Shown: in pieces, positions 52,801 through 57,534 of the stretch | Numbering within the stretch: the first letter of the stretch is position 1 | Layout of the letters: each line of letters starts with the position of its first letter | Assembly (NCBI GenBank): GCA_014549065.1 | Contig: JACDOX010000061.1 | Coordinates: 784,508-848,507 of the forward strand | Direction: 5' to 3' | Length of the DNA stretch: 64,000 nucleotides | DNA from: Cardinalis cardinalis | Lineage: Eukaryota; Chordata; Aves; Passeriformes; Cardinalidae | Notes under the pieces: model-generated | Databases searched by the model: none | Told to the model about the DNA's origin: nothing | Seen by the model: only the letters and a program-made list of their open reading frames with translations | Program-made: the position numbers and the translations under genes

Positions 52801-54637
52801 GTCACACTTGAAGGACTGGAATAATTTATTATACCCAACCCCTCCTCCTGTATGGCTTTCCCTTCCAGATAATATTCCTGCCACATTCATCCCTTAACAA
52901 CAAACAATGCCAGAGCCATCCACACAGAGCAGACTGACACCTTCATGGTGAGTAAAAATTAAATCCACATTAACAAGAGAACTCCAGACCTTGTCAGAAA
53001 TGCCCCTTTACTGCTCTCCCCAGTGCTCCAGTACTCTTCACCACATCAACACCACTGCAGCAGTCCAAAATTAAGCTCAAGGCTCCTCCCTTCTGCTTCA
53101 CTTCATTTCTGAGGCATCACAATTCCANAAACCAGAGTGACCAGACCTTGCCAGCAAGAAGAAAACCTATTTTAATTCATACCNCACCAGAGACCCCCAG
53201 TTCACTGAATTTTTTTTAGAAGTGCCCATCTCCAAGAGCTCAGGACACAGCTGTGCCAGTGCCTCTGCTTCCAGGGCATTCCACCTCGTTCAGATTCATT
53301 CAGCAGGAGACAAAACCTGCCCGTGCTGTGCCTGCCTGGAACAGGGAGCTGGAACCCTTTGGGAAAGGAGGCCAGAGTCCAGCAGAGCTGCCAGCCACAC
53401 ATCCCCAGGCACTGGGCTGCAAGGAGCACTTACCCATCTCTACCTTTACTGACGATCTTCACTTCAAAGTAATAAATGCCACAGGCTGCAGGGATGGGGT
53501 GAGTGGCCCTGACCGAGGCAGCATCTTTGTGATTTTTACCGTGACCTAAGAAAGAACAGAAATGTAAGTACTGAGGGGATCTGGCCTCTCACGTATCCTN
53601 ATCTAAAGCCTCGCTGTCTGAAACCAGCAGGGATCTGTTTCTACACGGAGCCAGCCATTTAAAGCACACGTTCCAGAGAACCAGCATACACAACTCTGCA
53701 CTGCCACCAAGAACAATTCCTACAGCACAAGCTTCTCAGTTTTCCCTTTGTTTTCACTAGGAAGTTTTGGAGAAAGCCTCGCAGTACCACCTCTCTCCCT
53801 CCCCACAGACATAATTTGAAGACCAATGTACACAGAGAAAAGACAAAAATGATTACACAAGAAGGGAATGACATCAGTGTTTACTAGCCAGGCTGGAAAA
53901 GGAATAATCACTTCTCCGCTGGGTGGGTAGGGAGAACAGCTCCAACAGCGAGCAAGGAAAACATCGCACTGCAAGTCAGCGAGCAGCTCTGTGGTGCAAG
54001 CCCGAGGAGCCAANGCCCAGGCACGGAGCGCGTCGGGGCCATCCGAGCGCTGGGCTGGCTCTGAGCAGGATGACAGAGTAAACAGCCGCTCTACCCGCAC
54101 CGGGCCCGGCCGGGCGCACAGCACAGCGTTATATAAGGCCACACACCCCGCCGGGGAGAGCCCCCGGCTCCCCAGCGCCTCCGCTCCCAGCCCCGGCAGC
54201 CCGGCCCGAGCAGCCCAGCCGGGGCTCGGGGCCAAGCGGGCTCCCGGAGCCCGGAGCTCGGCGCCGCCCGTCCCCGCGCCGCTCCCGGTGCCCCTGCCCC
54301 GGGGCCGCCGGACCCGCTGCCGGCTCAGCCCGCGCGCGGCGGGCCCCGCGGAGCGGCCGGGCCGAGGGCCCCGGCGGGGCCGTCCCGCTCCGGGCCGAGG
54401 CCGAACCCGGCGCCGCCGCCCCAGCCCGGCACCTTTGTAGTGGACGCGCAGGTTGCCTTGCGAGAGGCCGATGTAGTTGTACTTGTCCTTGGGGCTCCAG
54501 GAGCGCGGCAGCGGCGTCTCGTCCTGGTTGACGGCGGGGTAGAGACGGCGGAGGCGCCGGCTCAGCTCCTGCTCCTCGGGCGGCCCCGGCGGCGCCGCGT
54601 CCCCGCCGTGCGGGCTCCCCGCGCCCGCCTCCGCCAT
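971..54637 (-). CDS. RANBP10: RANBP10 (Ran-binding protein 10), coding exons 1-10, 3' end off window
   Basis: The product is a SPRY-LisH-CTLH-CRA protein. Family knowledge: RANBP10 is a RANBP9 paralogue, a scaffold subunit of the CTLH/GID E3 ubiquitin ligase, and is also reported to bind Ran, beta-tubulin and MET. Ten exons splice in phase with GT-AG borders: 54637-54433, 53545-53434, 38389-38337, 20482-20315, 12934-12912, 7423-7239, 5620-5508, 3225-3117, 2107-1959 and 1166-971. They total 1313 nt, or 437 full codons. SPRY spans about residues 57-230, LisH about 250-282, and CTLH starts near 288. The human protein is about 620 residues, so roughly the last 180 residues (rest of the CRA region) lie left of position 1. 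RANBP10 rather than RANBP9 is shown by [11 protein letters not shown] in exon 9 and by the polyserine tract followed by [17 protein letters not shown] in exon 10. Frames are intact, so nothing suggests a pseudogene. Confidence 0.97.
1354..1359 (-). repeat. Target-site duplication, distal copy (GTAAGT)
   Basis: This is the 3' copy of the 6-bp duplication flanking the LTR. It reads GTAAGT on the minus strand, so it is also a potential cryptic splice donor 599 nt downstream of the authentic one. Confidence 0.9.
1360..1952 (-). mobile_element. Solo LTR of a class II (ERVK-type) endogenous retrovirus
   Basis: The element runs on the minus strand from TGTGGGAATCC (1952) to ACCCTGACA (1360), with TG...CA ends. 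It is flanked by a perfect 6-bp direct repeat, acttac on the plus strand at 1354-1359 and 1953-1958. Inside are a TATAAA (1575-1580) and, about 100 bp downstream, an AATAAA (1473-1478), the usual U3-R-U5 order. There is no internal viral coding sequence, so it is a recombined solo LTR. A 6-bp duplication is typical of class II elements. The sequence resembles an abundant songbird LTR from memory; I give no family name. It lies in the same orientation as RANBP10. Confidence 0.9.
1473..1478 (-). terminator. LTR poly(A) signal AATAAA, sense to RANBP10
   Basis: An AATAAA lies in the LTR on the RANBP10 sense strand. If exon 9 is not spliced, transcription could end here. The open frame from exon 9 continues 26 codons into the LTR before a stop near 1873-1875. 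Confidence 0.55.
1953..1958 (-). repeat. Target-site duplication, proximal copy = exon 9 splice donor
   Basis: The hexamer GTAAGT is both the +1 to +6 donor of exon 9 and the 5' copy of the LTR's target-site duplication. Exon 9 ends at 1959 and the LTR starts at 1952, so the insertion lies between intron positions +6 and +7. Confidence 0.9.
1959..2107 (-). CDS. RANBP10: RANBP10 exon 9 (end of CTLH, SPRHG linker)
   Basis: This 149-nt exon encodes [16 protein letters not shown], then a Ser-rich linker with [16 protein letters not shown], ending HLHSTG. The SPRHG linker is diagnostic of RANBP10. The acceptor is AACTCAG. The donor GTAAGT (1953-1958) is one copy of a target-site duplication, and a retroviral LTR begins at the very next base (1952). 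Confidence 0.96.
2108..3116 (-). other. RANBP10 intron 8
   Basis: A 1,009-nt intron. A roughly 35-bp piece at 2446-2482 resembles the distal part of the LTR in intron 9 and may be an old LTR scrap. Otherwise nothing is recognised. Confidence 0.65.
3117..3225 (-). CDS. RANBP10: RANBP10 exon 8 (CTLH motif, first part)
   Basis: This 109-nt exon encodes [20 protein letters not shown] and then [15 protein letters not shown], the helical CTLH core that packs on LisH. The acceptor is GCTTTCAG and the donor is GTAAGT, ending in phase 2. The sequence is close to both paralogues. Confidence 0.96.
3226..5507 (-). other. RANBP10 intron 7
   Basis: A 2,282-nt intron. Its one oddity is a cluster of nine single Ns between 3831 and 3954. 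No recognisable repeat family or gene is seen. Open frames in the T/C-rich stretch around 4250-4690 are not protein-like. Confidence 0.7.
5508..5620 (-). CDS. RANBP10: RANBP10 exon 7 (LisH motif)
   Basis: This 113-nt exon begins [20 protein letters not shown] and continues into [11 protein letters not shown], the LisH dimerisation motif of the CTLH family. One N lies in the codon expected to be the second His of LVHHGYC. The acceptor is TTTCTAG and the donor is GTAAGT, ending in phase 1. Confidence 0.96.
5621..7238 (-). other. RANBP10 intron 6
   Basis: A 1,618-nt intron of AT-rich unique sequence. I see no repeat, RNA gene or coding segment in it. Confidence 0.7.
7239..7423 (-). CDS. RANBP10: RANBP10 exon 6 (end of SPRY, start of linker)
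   Basis: This 185-nt exon encodes [20 protein letters not shown], then [20 protein letters not shown], and ends GEWQAMLQ. It completes SPRY and the helix leading into LisH. The acceptor is CTTCCCAG and the donor is GTAAGT, in phase 2. Sequence is strongly conserved with RANBP9 and RANBP10. Confidence 0.96.
7779..7811. repeat. (AAT)n microsatellite
   Basis: About eleven tandem AAT units lie in RANBP10 intron 5, preceded by interrupted AAT/ATGGCAT units from about 7750. Confidence 0.95.
8021..8250. repeat. Imperfect tandem duplication, period about 169 bp
   Basis: A segment with TTAAGAATAAGTCTACAG followed by ATCCAAATGGAAGC (from about 8024) recurs as TTAAGAATAAGCTTATGG followed by ATACAAATGGAATC (from about 8193). 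Both copies continue to a GACCCA or GAGCCCA motif. Divergence suggests an old duplication. Confidence 0.6.
8308..8575. repeat. Imperfect tandem duplication, period about 143 bp
   Basis: Copy 1 (about 8308-8437) and copy 2 (about 8451-8575) share TTCAAAAGCAYGTTCCA, CTGTGCAGCACMAATTACTG and TTTGCAAAACAGACACAAAC in the same order and spacing. It lies in RANBP10 intron 5, just after the 169-bp duplication. Confidence 0.8.
12912..12934 (-). CDS. RANBP10: RANBP10 exon 5, 23-nt microexon
   Basis: The exon is only 23 nt and encodes the missing SPRY segment IAFTDLP that links NGHSLG (exon 4) to [12 protein letters not shown] (exon 6). It is flanked by a CCCCCCACAG acceptor and a GTAAGT donor. It enters in phase 1 and leaves in phase 0, exactly what its neighbours require. 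It is too short for gene finders and was located from the expected family sequence. Confidence 0.93.
14690..15540 (+). mobile_element. CR1 LINE fragment, diverged, with 3' tail
   Basis: This plus-oriented copy starts in the end of the reverse-transcriptase frame (CAGTGACCTGGACAATGG...). It continues through the conserved 3' region (GGACACAGTGAGACTGGAGT, AGTCCAGCAGAGGCC) and ends in TTGACCTCCAGAGAT and ATTCTATGATTCTATAAA. Indels break the frame, so it is inactive. It lies in RANBP10 intron 4. Confidence 0.75.
16435..16655 (+). mobile_element. CR1 LINE 3'-end fragment
   Basis: The stretch contains GAGGGTGGTGAGGCCCTGGC, ATGCCCCATCCCTGG-like and GATCTTAAAGGGCCCTTCC motifs, ending AACCCAAACCACTCCAGAAT. 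These are the standard 3' CR1 landmarks in order. It is a 5'-truncated dead copy in RANBP10 intron 4. Confidence 0.9.
19190..19370 (-). mobile_element. CR1 LINE fragment, minus orientation
   Basis: The plus strand shows GCCTGAACAAGCCCAGCTCT, GACAGATGCTCCA, CTTTGCTGGACTCTCTCCAG and GAGGAGCCCAGAGCTC, which are the reverse complement of the conserved CR1 3' region. It lies in RANBP10 intron 4. Confidence 0.88.
20315..20482 (-). CDS. RANBP10: RANBP10 exon 4 (SPRY core)
   Basis: This 168-nt exon encodes [20 protein letters not shown] and then [20 protein letters not shown], ending NGHSLG. It is the most conserved part of the RANBP9/10 SPRY domain and nearly identical to the human protein. The acceptor is TTTGCAG and the donor is GTGAGT. 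It enters and leaves in phase 1. Confidence 0.97.
23820..24040 (-). mobile_element. Possible highly degenerate CR1 fragment
   Basis: A line of weak CR1-like words in reverse orientation (TTTCCAGGCTGATGGC, GATCATCTGAACCTTCTCTG) suggests an old copy, but similarity is too low to be sure by eye. Confidence 0.35.
25703..25774. repeat. (ATGG)n tetranucleotide microsatellite
   Basis: About 18 uninterrupted ATGG units lie in RANBP10 intron 3. A 4-nt unit read as codons gives MDGW repeats, which is a translation artefact. Length is likely variable between individuals. Confidence 0.97.
33865..33950. repeat. A/C-rich low-complexity stretch
   Basis: A run of AAAC, AACAAC and AAACCCC units with almost no G or T on the plus strand. 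It yields lysine/asparagine/proline-rich open frames that are not genes. Confidence 0.85.
34140..34230 (+). mobile_element. CR1-like LINE 3' tail
   Basis: The words GGACCAGGAGTTGGACTCAG, TGATCCCTGTGAATCCCTTC and GGGACATTCTCTGATTTTAT match the terminal CR1 region in order. It is a short 5'-truncated piece in RANBP10 intron 3. Confidence 0.75.
35411..35476. repeat. AAC/AAT-rich simple repeat
   Basis: Interrupted AAC units are followed by AAT and ATTT units in RANBP10 intron 3. Confidence 0.9.
36603..36632. repeat. A-run with (TA)n repeat
   Basis: A run of A followed by about nine TA units in RANBP10 intron 3. Confidence 0.9.
38337..38389 (-). CDS. RANBP10: RANBP10 exon 3 (SPRY domain, 53 nt)
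   Basis: The exon encodes [18 protein letters not shown], the central SPRY strand with the family's GIGLSAQGV motif. The acceptor is TTTGAAG and the donor is GTAAGT. One N (38338) falls in the proline codon just before the donor and does not change the call. Confidence 0.95.
49610..49905 (-). mobile_element. CR1 LINE 3' fragment, minus orientation
   Basis: Reading the plus strand, ACAGATTCATGGAGAGGTTT and GGACAGGAAGGGACC are the reverse of the CR1 tail. AAAATTCTTTCTTATGTCCA and CCCATTGCCTCTTGTCC are the usual upstream landmarks. The intervening part is diverged. It lies in RANBP10 intron 2. Confidence 0.8.
50055..50114 (+). repeat. Poly(A) tract with upstream AATAAA
   Basis: AATAAA near 50058 is followed about 30 nt later by roughly 22 consecutive A. 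This is the layout of a retroposed transcript 3' end, but I cannot identify a parent gene in the bases before it. It could equally be a chance A-run. Confidence 0.4.
53434..53545 (-). CDS. RANBP10: RANBP10 exon 2 (start of SPRY domain)
   Basis: This 112-nt exon reads [20 protein letters not shown] followed by [17 protein letters not shown], the first strands of the SPRY/B30.2 fold, essentially identical to vertebrate RANBP10. The acceptor is CTTAG and the donor is GTAAGT. It enters in phase 1 and leaves in phase 2. Confidence 0.96.
53546..54432 (-). other. RANBP10 intron 1
   Basis: This intron is 887 nt with a GTGCCG donor and a CTTAG acceptor. Its exon 1-proximal half (about 53990-54432) is extremely CpG-rich and continues the promoter island. 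The other half is ordinary AT-richer sequence. Long open frames in the GC-rich part are composition artefacts. I see no repeat or RNA gene in it. Confidence 0.8.
54433..54637 (-). CDS. RANBP10: RANBP10 exon 1 (start codon, residues 1-68)
   Basis: The exon encodes an Ala/Gly/Pro-rich leader beginning [12 protein letters not shown], then the conserved [17 protein letters not shown] and [20 protein letters not shown] segments, and ends at VHYKG on a GTGCCG donor in phase 1. I chose the ATG at 54637 because it matches the family start and lies in a strong AAGATGG context. An in-frame ATG 27 codons upstream (54718) would extend the protein through promoter-like sequence with no family counterpart. 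The exon sits inside the CpG island. Confidence 0.95.
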
Positions 54638-54642
54638 CTTGG
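54631..54642 (-). promoter_or_regulatory. YY1-type site overlapping the start codon
   Basis: CCAAGATGGCGG on the minus strand is a canonical downstream YY1 motif in which the ATG of the motif is also the initiator codon. This arrangement is common in TATA-less promoters and suggests a short 5' UTR. Confidence 0.6.
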
Positions 54643-54659
54643 ACCCGCTTTGTGTCAGC

Positions 54660-54667
54660 GGGCGGGG
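54660..54667 (+). promoter_or_regulatory. GC box (Sp1-type)
   Basis: GGGCGGGG lies about 23 bp upstream of the RANBP10 start codon on the opposite strand. Confidence 0.5.
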
Positions 54668-54692
54668 AGCGAGGCCCGGCCGCGGCCGGCAG

Positions 54693-54697
54693 CCAAT
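54693..54697 (+). promoter_or_regulatory. CCAAT box (NF-Y type)
   Basis: GCCAATGGG context, about 56 bp upstream of the RANBP10 ATG and in forward orientation on the plus strand. Confidence 0.5.
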
Positions 54698-54789
54698 GGG
54701 CTGCGAGCGTGCCCACAATGGGGCCGCGCCACCCGACGGGAAGCGCAGTCCTCGTCACTCCGGTCCGTCCGTCCCCGTCTCTCGCCGAG

Positions 54790-54800
54790 ACTACAACTCC
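54790..54800 (+). promoter_or_regulatory. ZNF143/SBS-type motif 1
   Basis: ACTACAACTCC followed by CGAG matches the ACTACAAYTCCC core recognised by ZNF143 and shared with THAP11/HCFC1 sites. Confidence 0.6.
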
Positions 54801-54904
54801 CGAGAGGCGGAGCGTGCAAAGCCCCGTCCCCCCCTTCGGCGCGCTGCNCGCTGGGAACCGTGTCCCCGTTCCGCTCTGCTCCGTTCAGTGCCGTAGGGTG
54901 CGAG

Positions 54905-54923
54905 ACTCCCATTCCCAGCGTGC
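54905..54923 (+). promoter_or_regulatory. ZNF143/SBS-type motif 2
   Basis: ACTCCCATTCCCAGCGTGC resembles the long SBS form ending ATTCCCAGCATGC, with two changes in the left half. It lies 115 bp from motif 1 in the same orientation. Confidence 0.45.
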
Positions 54924-55080
54924 TCGGCGGCAGCGCGGAGCCCAAGGGCCGCCCAGCGCTTGCAGGCGCCCACCGGCCGCCTCCACTCACGGGCCGGTTT
55001 GGGCCGCCGCGCGGCGCCCGCGCGTCAGGCGCTGCGTGGGCAGCTATGGCGGCGCGCGAGGGGGTCCTGCGGGCGTGGCC

Positions 55081-55094
55081 GTTGCCATGGCGAT
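55081..55094. promoter_or_regulatory. X-box-like near-palindrome (RFX type)
   Basis: GTTGCCATGGCGAT matches 12 of 14 positions of the palindromic RFX motif GTTGCCATGGCAAC. RFX factors drive ciliary genes. It is at the RANBP10-distal edge of the island. Confidence 0.4.
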
Positions 55095-55240
55095 GGGTAA
55101 ACGGAGCNCGCGCGCCATGGCGGAACGGAGCGGGCACAGCCCGGACGGCACCGGGAGCAGCGGCGGCTCCCGGTGCCAGGGACGGGGCACGAGGGACCCC
55201 GGCTGGGCTGAGCCCTGCAGCTCACAAAGGATCCTTTGGG

Positions 55241-56630
55241 TCCCAGCTGGATCCATATGGCTACACAGTCTTTGTATGTATTTATTTATATTTATTTTTA
55301 AATACAATTATGCCTTGAGAGTACACCACAAAAACTGAACTACTGCTGTGAAGCCACGGCCAGCAGGAAGAAAAACAAGATCCTTGAGCAGACTTCTAGT
55401 ANGAGTTCATTCTTCTGTATATGACACACATAATTCCATGTTTCCATTCTTTTTCCATGTCTCCATAGCAATAGACAGGCCCCTGACATCAATCCAAAGC
55501 CATGAATGTTGGAGCAACTGGGGACCTACTTAAGGCAAGAGCTGCATTCTCTTGATCTGCACTGAAGTTACAGGTCTGACACAAGGTGCTCTTGACAGAA
55601 TGATCTTCCCTTCCTTGAGAGAATATTTATATAGTTCTATATTTAGACTACATCTCCAGTTATAATATATGTATTTAGATATCCATACAAGCCAGTTTGA
55701 TACAAAAAGTTACAGCCTCTGAGGCTCCAGACTGCCAAACAGGTATCAGCTGTTTGGAATACACCCAGTCTAAGGAAAGGCTCCAGTGAGTTGAACAATT
55801 CCCATGGAACATCCAACGCCAGTGTCAGCCCAAGGTGTGACAGGCAGCAGGTGCAAAGCACTGCCTCCTTCCCTCCTTCCATTCCTCCCCTTGGGAGCTG
55901 CAGCTCCTGGTGAGAAGAAGGTGAACTCTGACACACCCTGGAGAAGGGAATCCCATCCATGCAGGACATGCAGACCCTGCTCCCAGCACAGCTTCTCAAA
56001 GGACCCTTCTCTTTCCAACACTTCAGTCACACTGTATCAGCAAAAAATGCTCTTTGTTGTAGAAATGGAATTATGTTTTGAAAAAACCCTTGAAAAATGC
56101 CTGCCATTTGGATTGGCAGTGGCTGATGAAGAGATTTNAACTGTACTGGCCATTGTGCCCTTCAGTGTTGTTCAGAACCTGTTTAACCTCCAGCTCTGCT
56201 GCCAAGAGCTGGGTTGGANTTCCAGGAGTCCCTATGAAGGGCACCCTGTGGCTGTGGTTTGAGGAGANTGTACTGCACACACAGCATAACCCAGAGGGGA
56301 GGAGGATCCACATTGCAGCAGGATTTAGGACAGCCTCAGATGGGGAGAAACAACTCATGCCACACAGAGTGCCCAGAAGGAACTGCAGAGAAAATCCAGT
56401 ACCCATCTCCATCCCTCTGAAACTGGTACATGTGACAGGCATTATTCTTTCCCAGCTTCTGAACAATCCTACAAAGTCACACTCCCTGGCACCCTTTGCT
56501 TTGCCAGATCTCATTCCTAGTGTGGTTTAGGCTCCCTGGAAGCACTACAACCACACACAAAAGTTTTGCTTTGTTTCCCTGTGTGAGGAGCACAGNATGG
56601 ACCAGCTCCTCCAAGCAGCAACTGCCTGGA
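55241..56630. other. Intergenic sequence, nothing recognised
   Basis: This is the space between the RANBP10 promoter and the LTR downstream of CENPT. In mammals it would hold the start of TSNAXIP1 on the plus strand. I find no recognisable exon, RNA gene or repeat family. Open frames are short and not protein-like. Confidence 0.65.
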
Positions 56631-57009
56631 TGCCATAGACACATTTTATGAAAAATNCTTTCCTTAGGATTTTTCCTCCTGAGAAGCTGAGAGGCCTCAG
56701 GAACAAAATGTAAACAATGATTATGTGCTGCTGTGGAATGCAACAGGTGNATCTGNGATTGGTCTCATGTGGTTGTTTCTAATTAATGNCCAGTCACAGT
56801 CAGCTGGCTNGGACTNNCNGTCAGACACAAGCTTTTGTTATCATTCTTTTTCTATTCTTAGCCAACCTTCTGATGAAATCCTTTCTTCTATTNTTTTAGT
56901 ATAGTTTTAATATAATATANATCATAAAATAATAAATCAAGCCTTCTGAAACATGGAGTCAGATCCTCNTCTCTTCCCTCTTCCTGGGACCCCTGTGANC
57001 NCCGTCACA
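56631..57009 (+). mobile_element. Solo LTR, class II (ERVK-type), plus orientation
   Basis: The 379-bp element has TG...CA ends and an AATAAA at 56931-56936, and it closes with CCGTCACA. Flanking hexamers CCTGGA (56625-56630) and CCTGTA (57010-57015) look like a target-site duplication with one mismatch. The body, including CTGAGAGGCCTCAGGAACAA and GCCTTCTGAAACATGGAGTC, resembles a very abundant songbird LTR from memory. No internal viral genes are present. Several Ns cluster inside, as expected where many near-identical copies are hard to assemble. Confidence 0.85.
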
Positions 57010-57173
57010 CCTGTACAGGAACACCAGTGGAAAACAAAGGGGCACCATGGCTGGCATGAAGAGCACCCACACAGCCCAATGCCTGCTAGGAACAACCTGA
57101 ACACCACAATGCAGGAGCCTCTCAGCTCACTGGCATAAGCAGCATTGGCATCACGAAAAAATACATGTAACAT

Positions 57174-57179
57174 TTTATT
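57174..57179 (-). terminator. CENPT poly(A) signal AATAAA
   Basis: AATAAA on the minus strand lies about 230 nt after the CENPT stop codon, giving a short 3' UTR (about 57155-57410). The LTR's end is about 165 bp further downstream. Confidence 0.75.
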
Positions 57180-57410
57180 TATCAGAGCTGTACAAGTATC
57201 CAAAGGTAACATATAAAAAAATGGATAGTCAAATTACTTGTAACAAAGGCTGGTGAGACCCAGCAGGGTGTAGTGGCCACAGCACAAGCTGCCTCCCCTC
57301 AGGAGAACATCCAGCAGTGGCTGCCTGACTGGAAAAAGCATCACCTGGAGAAGTGACATGCAGCAACCCCTGGGAGCAGCCACCATCAGCCCAGGGCCAG
57401 CCCTGCACCT

Positions 57411-57534
57411 TCACTTGCAGGGCATCACTTTGTTTCCACTCACAGCCACGGGGATCAGGAGCCTGCGGTACTCCAGGGGGAGGTAACGCTCTATCAGCAC
57501 CNTCAGGGGCATCTTGTCTGTCACCAGCCCCTGC
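57411..57534 (-). CDS. CENPT: CENPT last exon (C-terminus of histone fold)
   Basis: The exon encodes QGLVTDKMPL-VLIERYLPLE and then YRRLLIPVAVSGNKVMPCK, ending at TGA 57413-57411. This is the diagnostic CENP-T C-terminus: the LPLEYR-LLIP block that contacts CENP-W and the short tail after SGN. One N sits in the codon before VLIERYL. The acceptor is GGCTGCAG. Confidence 0.95.

Larger units (their letters stand above)
38390..53433 (-). other. RANBP10 intron 2 (about 15 kb)
   Basis: The intron is about 15,044 nt. It holds an antisense-to-plus CR1 fragment (about 49555-49905), a 22-A run after a possible poly(A) signal (50055-50114), another A-run at 41923-41937 and short AAT-rich patches (about 43829-43846). 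No exon of either neighbouring gene is recognisable and no open frame resembles a known protein. The remainder looks like unique intronic sequence. Confidence 0.75.
53990..55240. promoter_or_regulatory. CpG-island promoter of RANBP10, possibly bidirectional
   Basis: A block of very high GC and CpG density covers the 5' half of intron 1, exon 1 and about 600 bp upstream, unlike the AT-rich sequence on both sides. No TATA box is placed near the RANBP10 start, as expected for a housekeeping CpG promoter. Several factor motifs listed separately fall in the upstream half. Confidence 0.9.

Noticed and set aside
971..54637. Gene could be RANBP9 instead of RANBP10
   Set aside because: The shared SPRY and LisH parts fit both, but the SPRHG linker, the polyserine tract and the position next to CENPT fit only RANBP10.
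53720..54718. Single 332-codon minus-strand frame running from exon 1 through intron 1
   Set aside because: Only the part from 54637 to 54433 is RANBP10 coding; the rest is unspliced intron read-through. The upstream ATG at 54718 is not used in the family.
54440..55318. Long plus-strand open frame (292 codons) across the CpG island, and its companions on both strands
   Set aside because: It lies in extremely GC-rich sequence antisense to RANBP10 exon 1. The composition alone removes stop codons, and the Ala/Arg/Pro/Gly-rich product matches no family.
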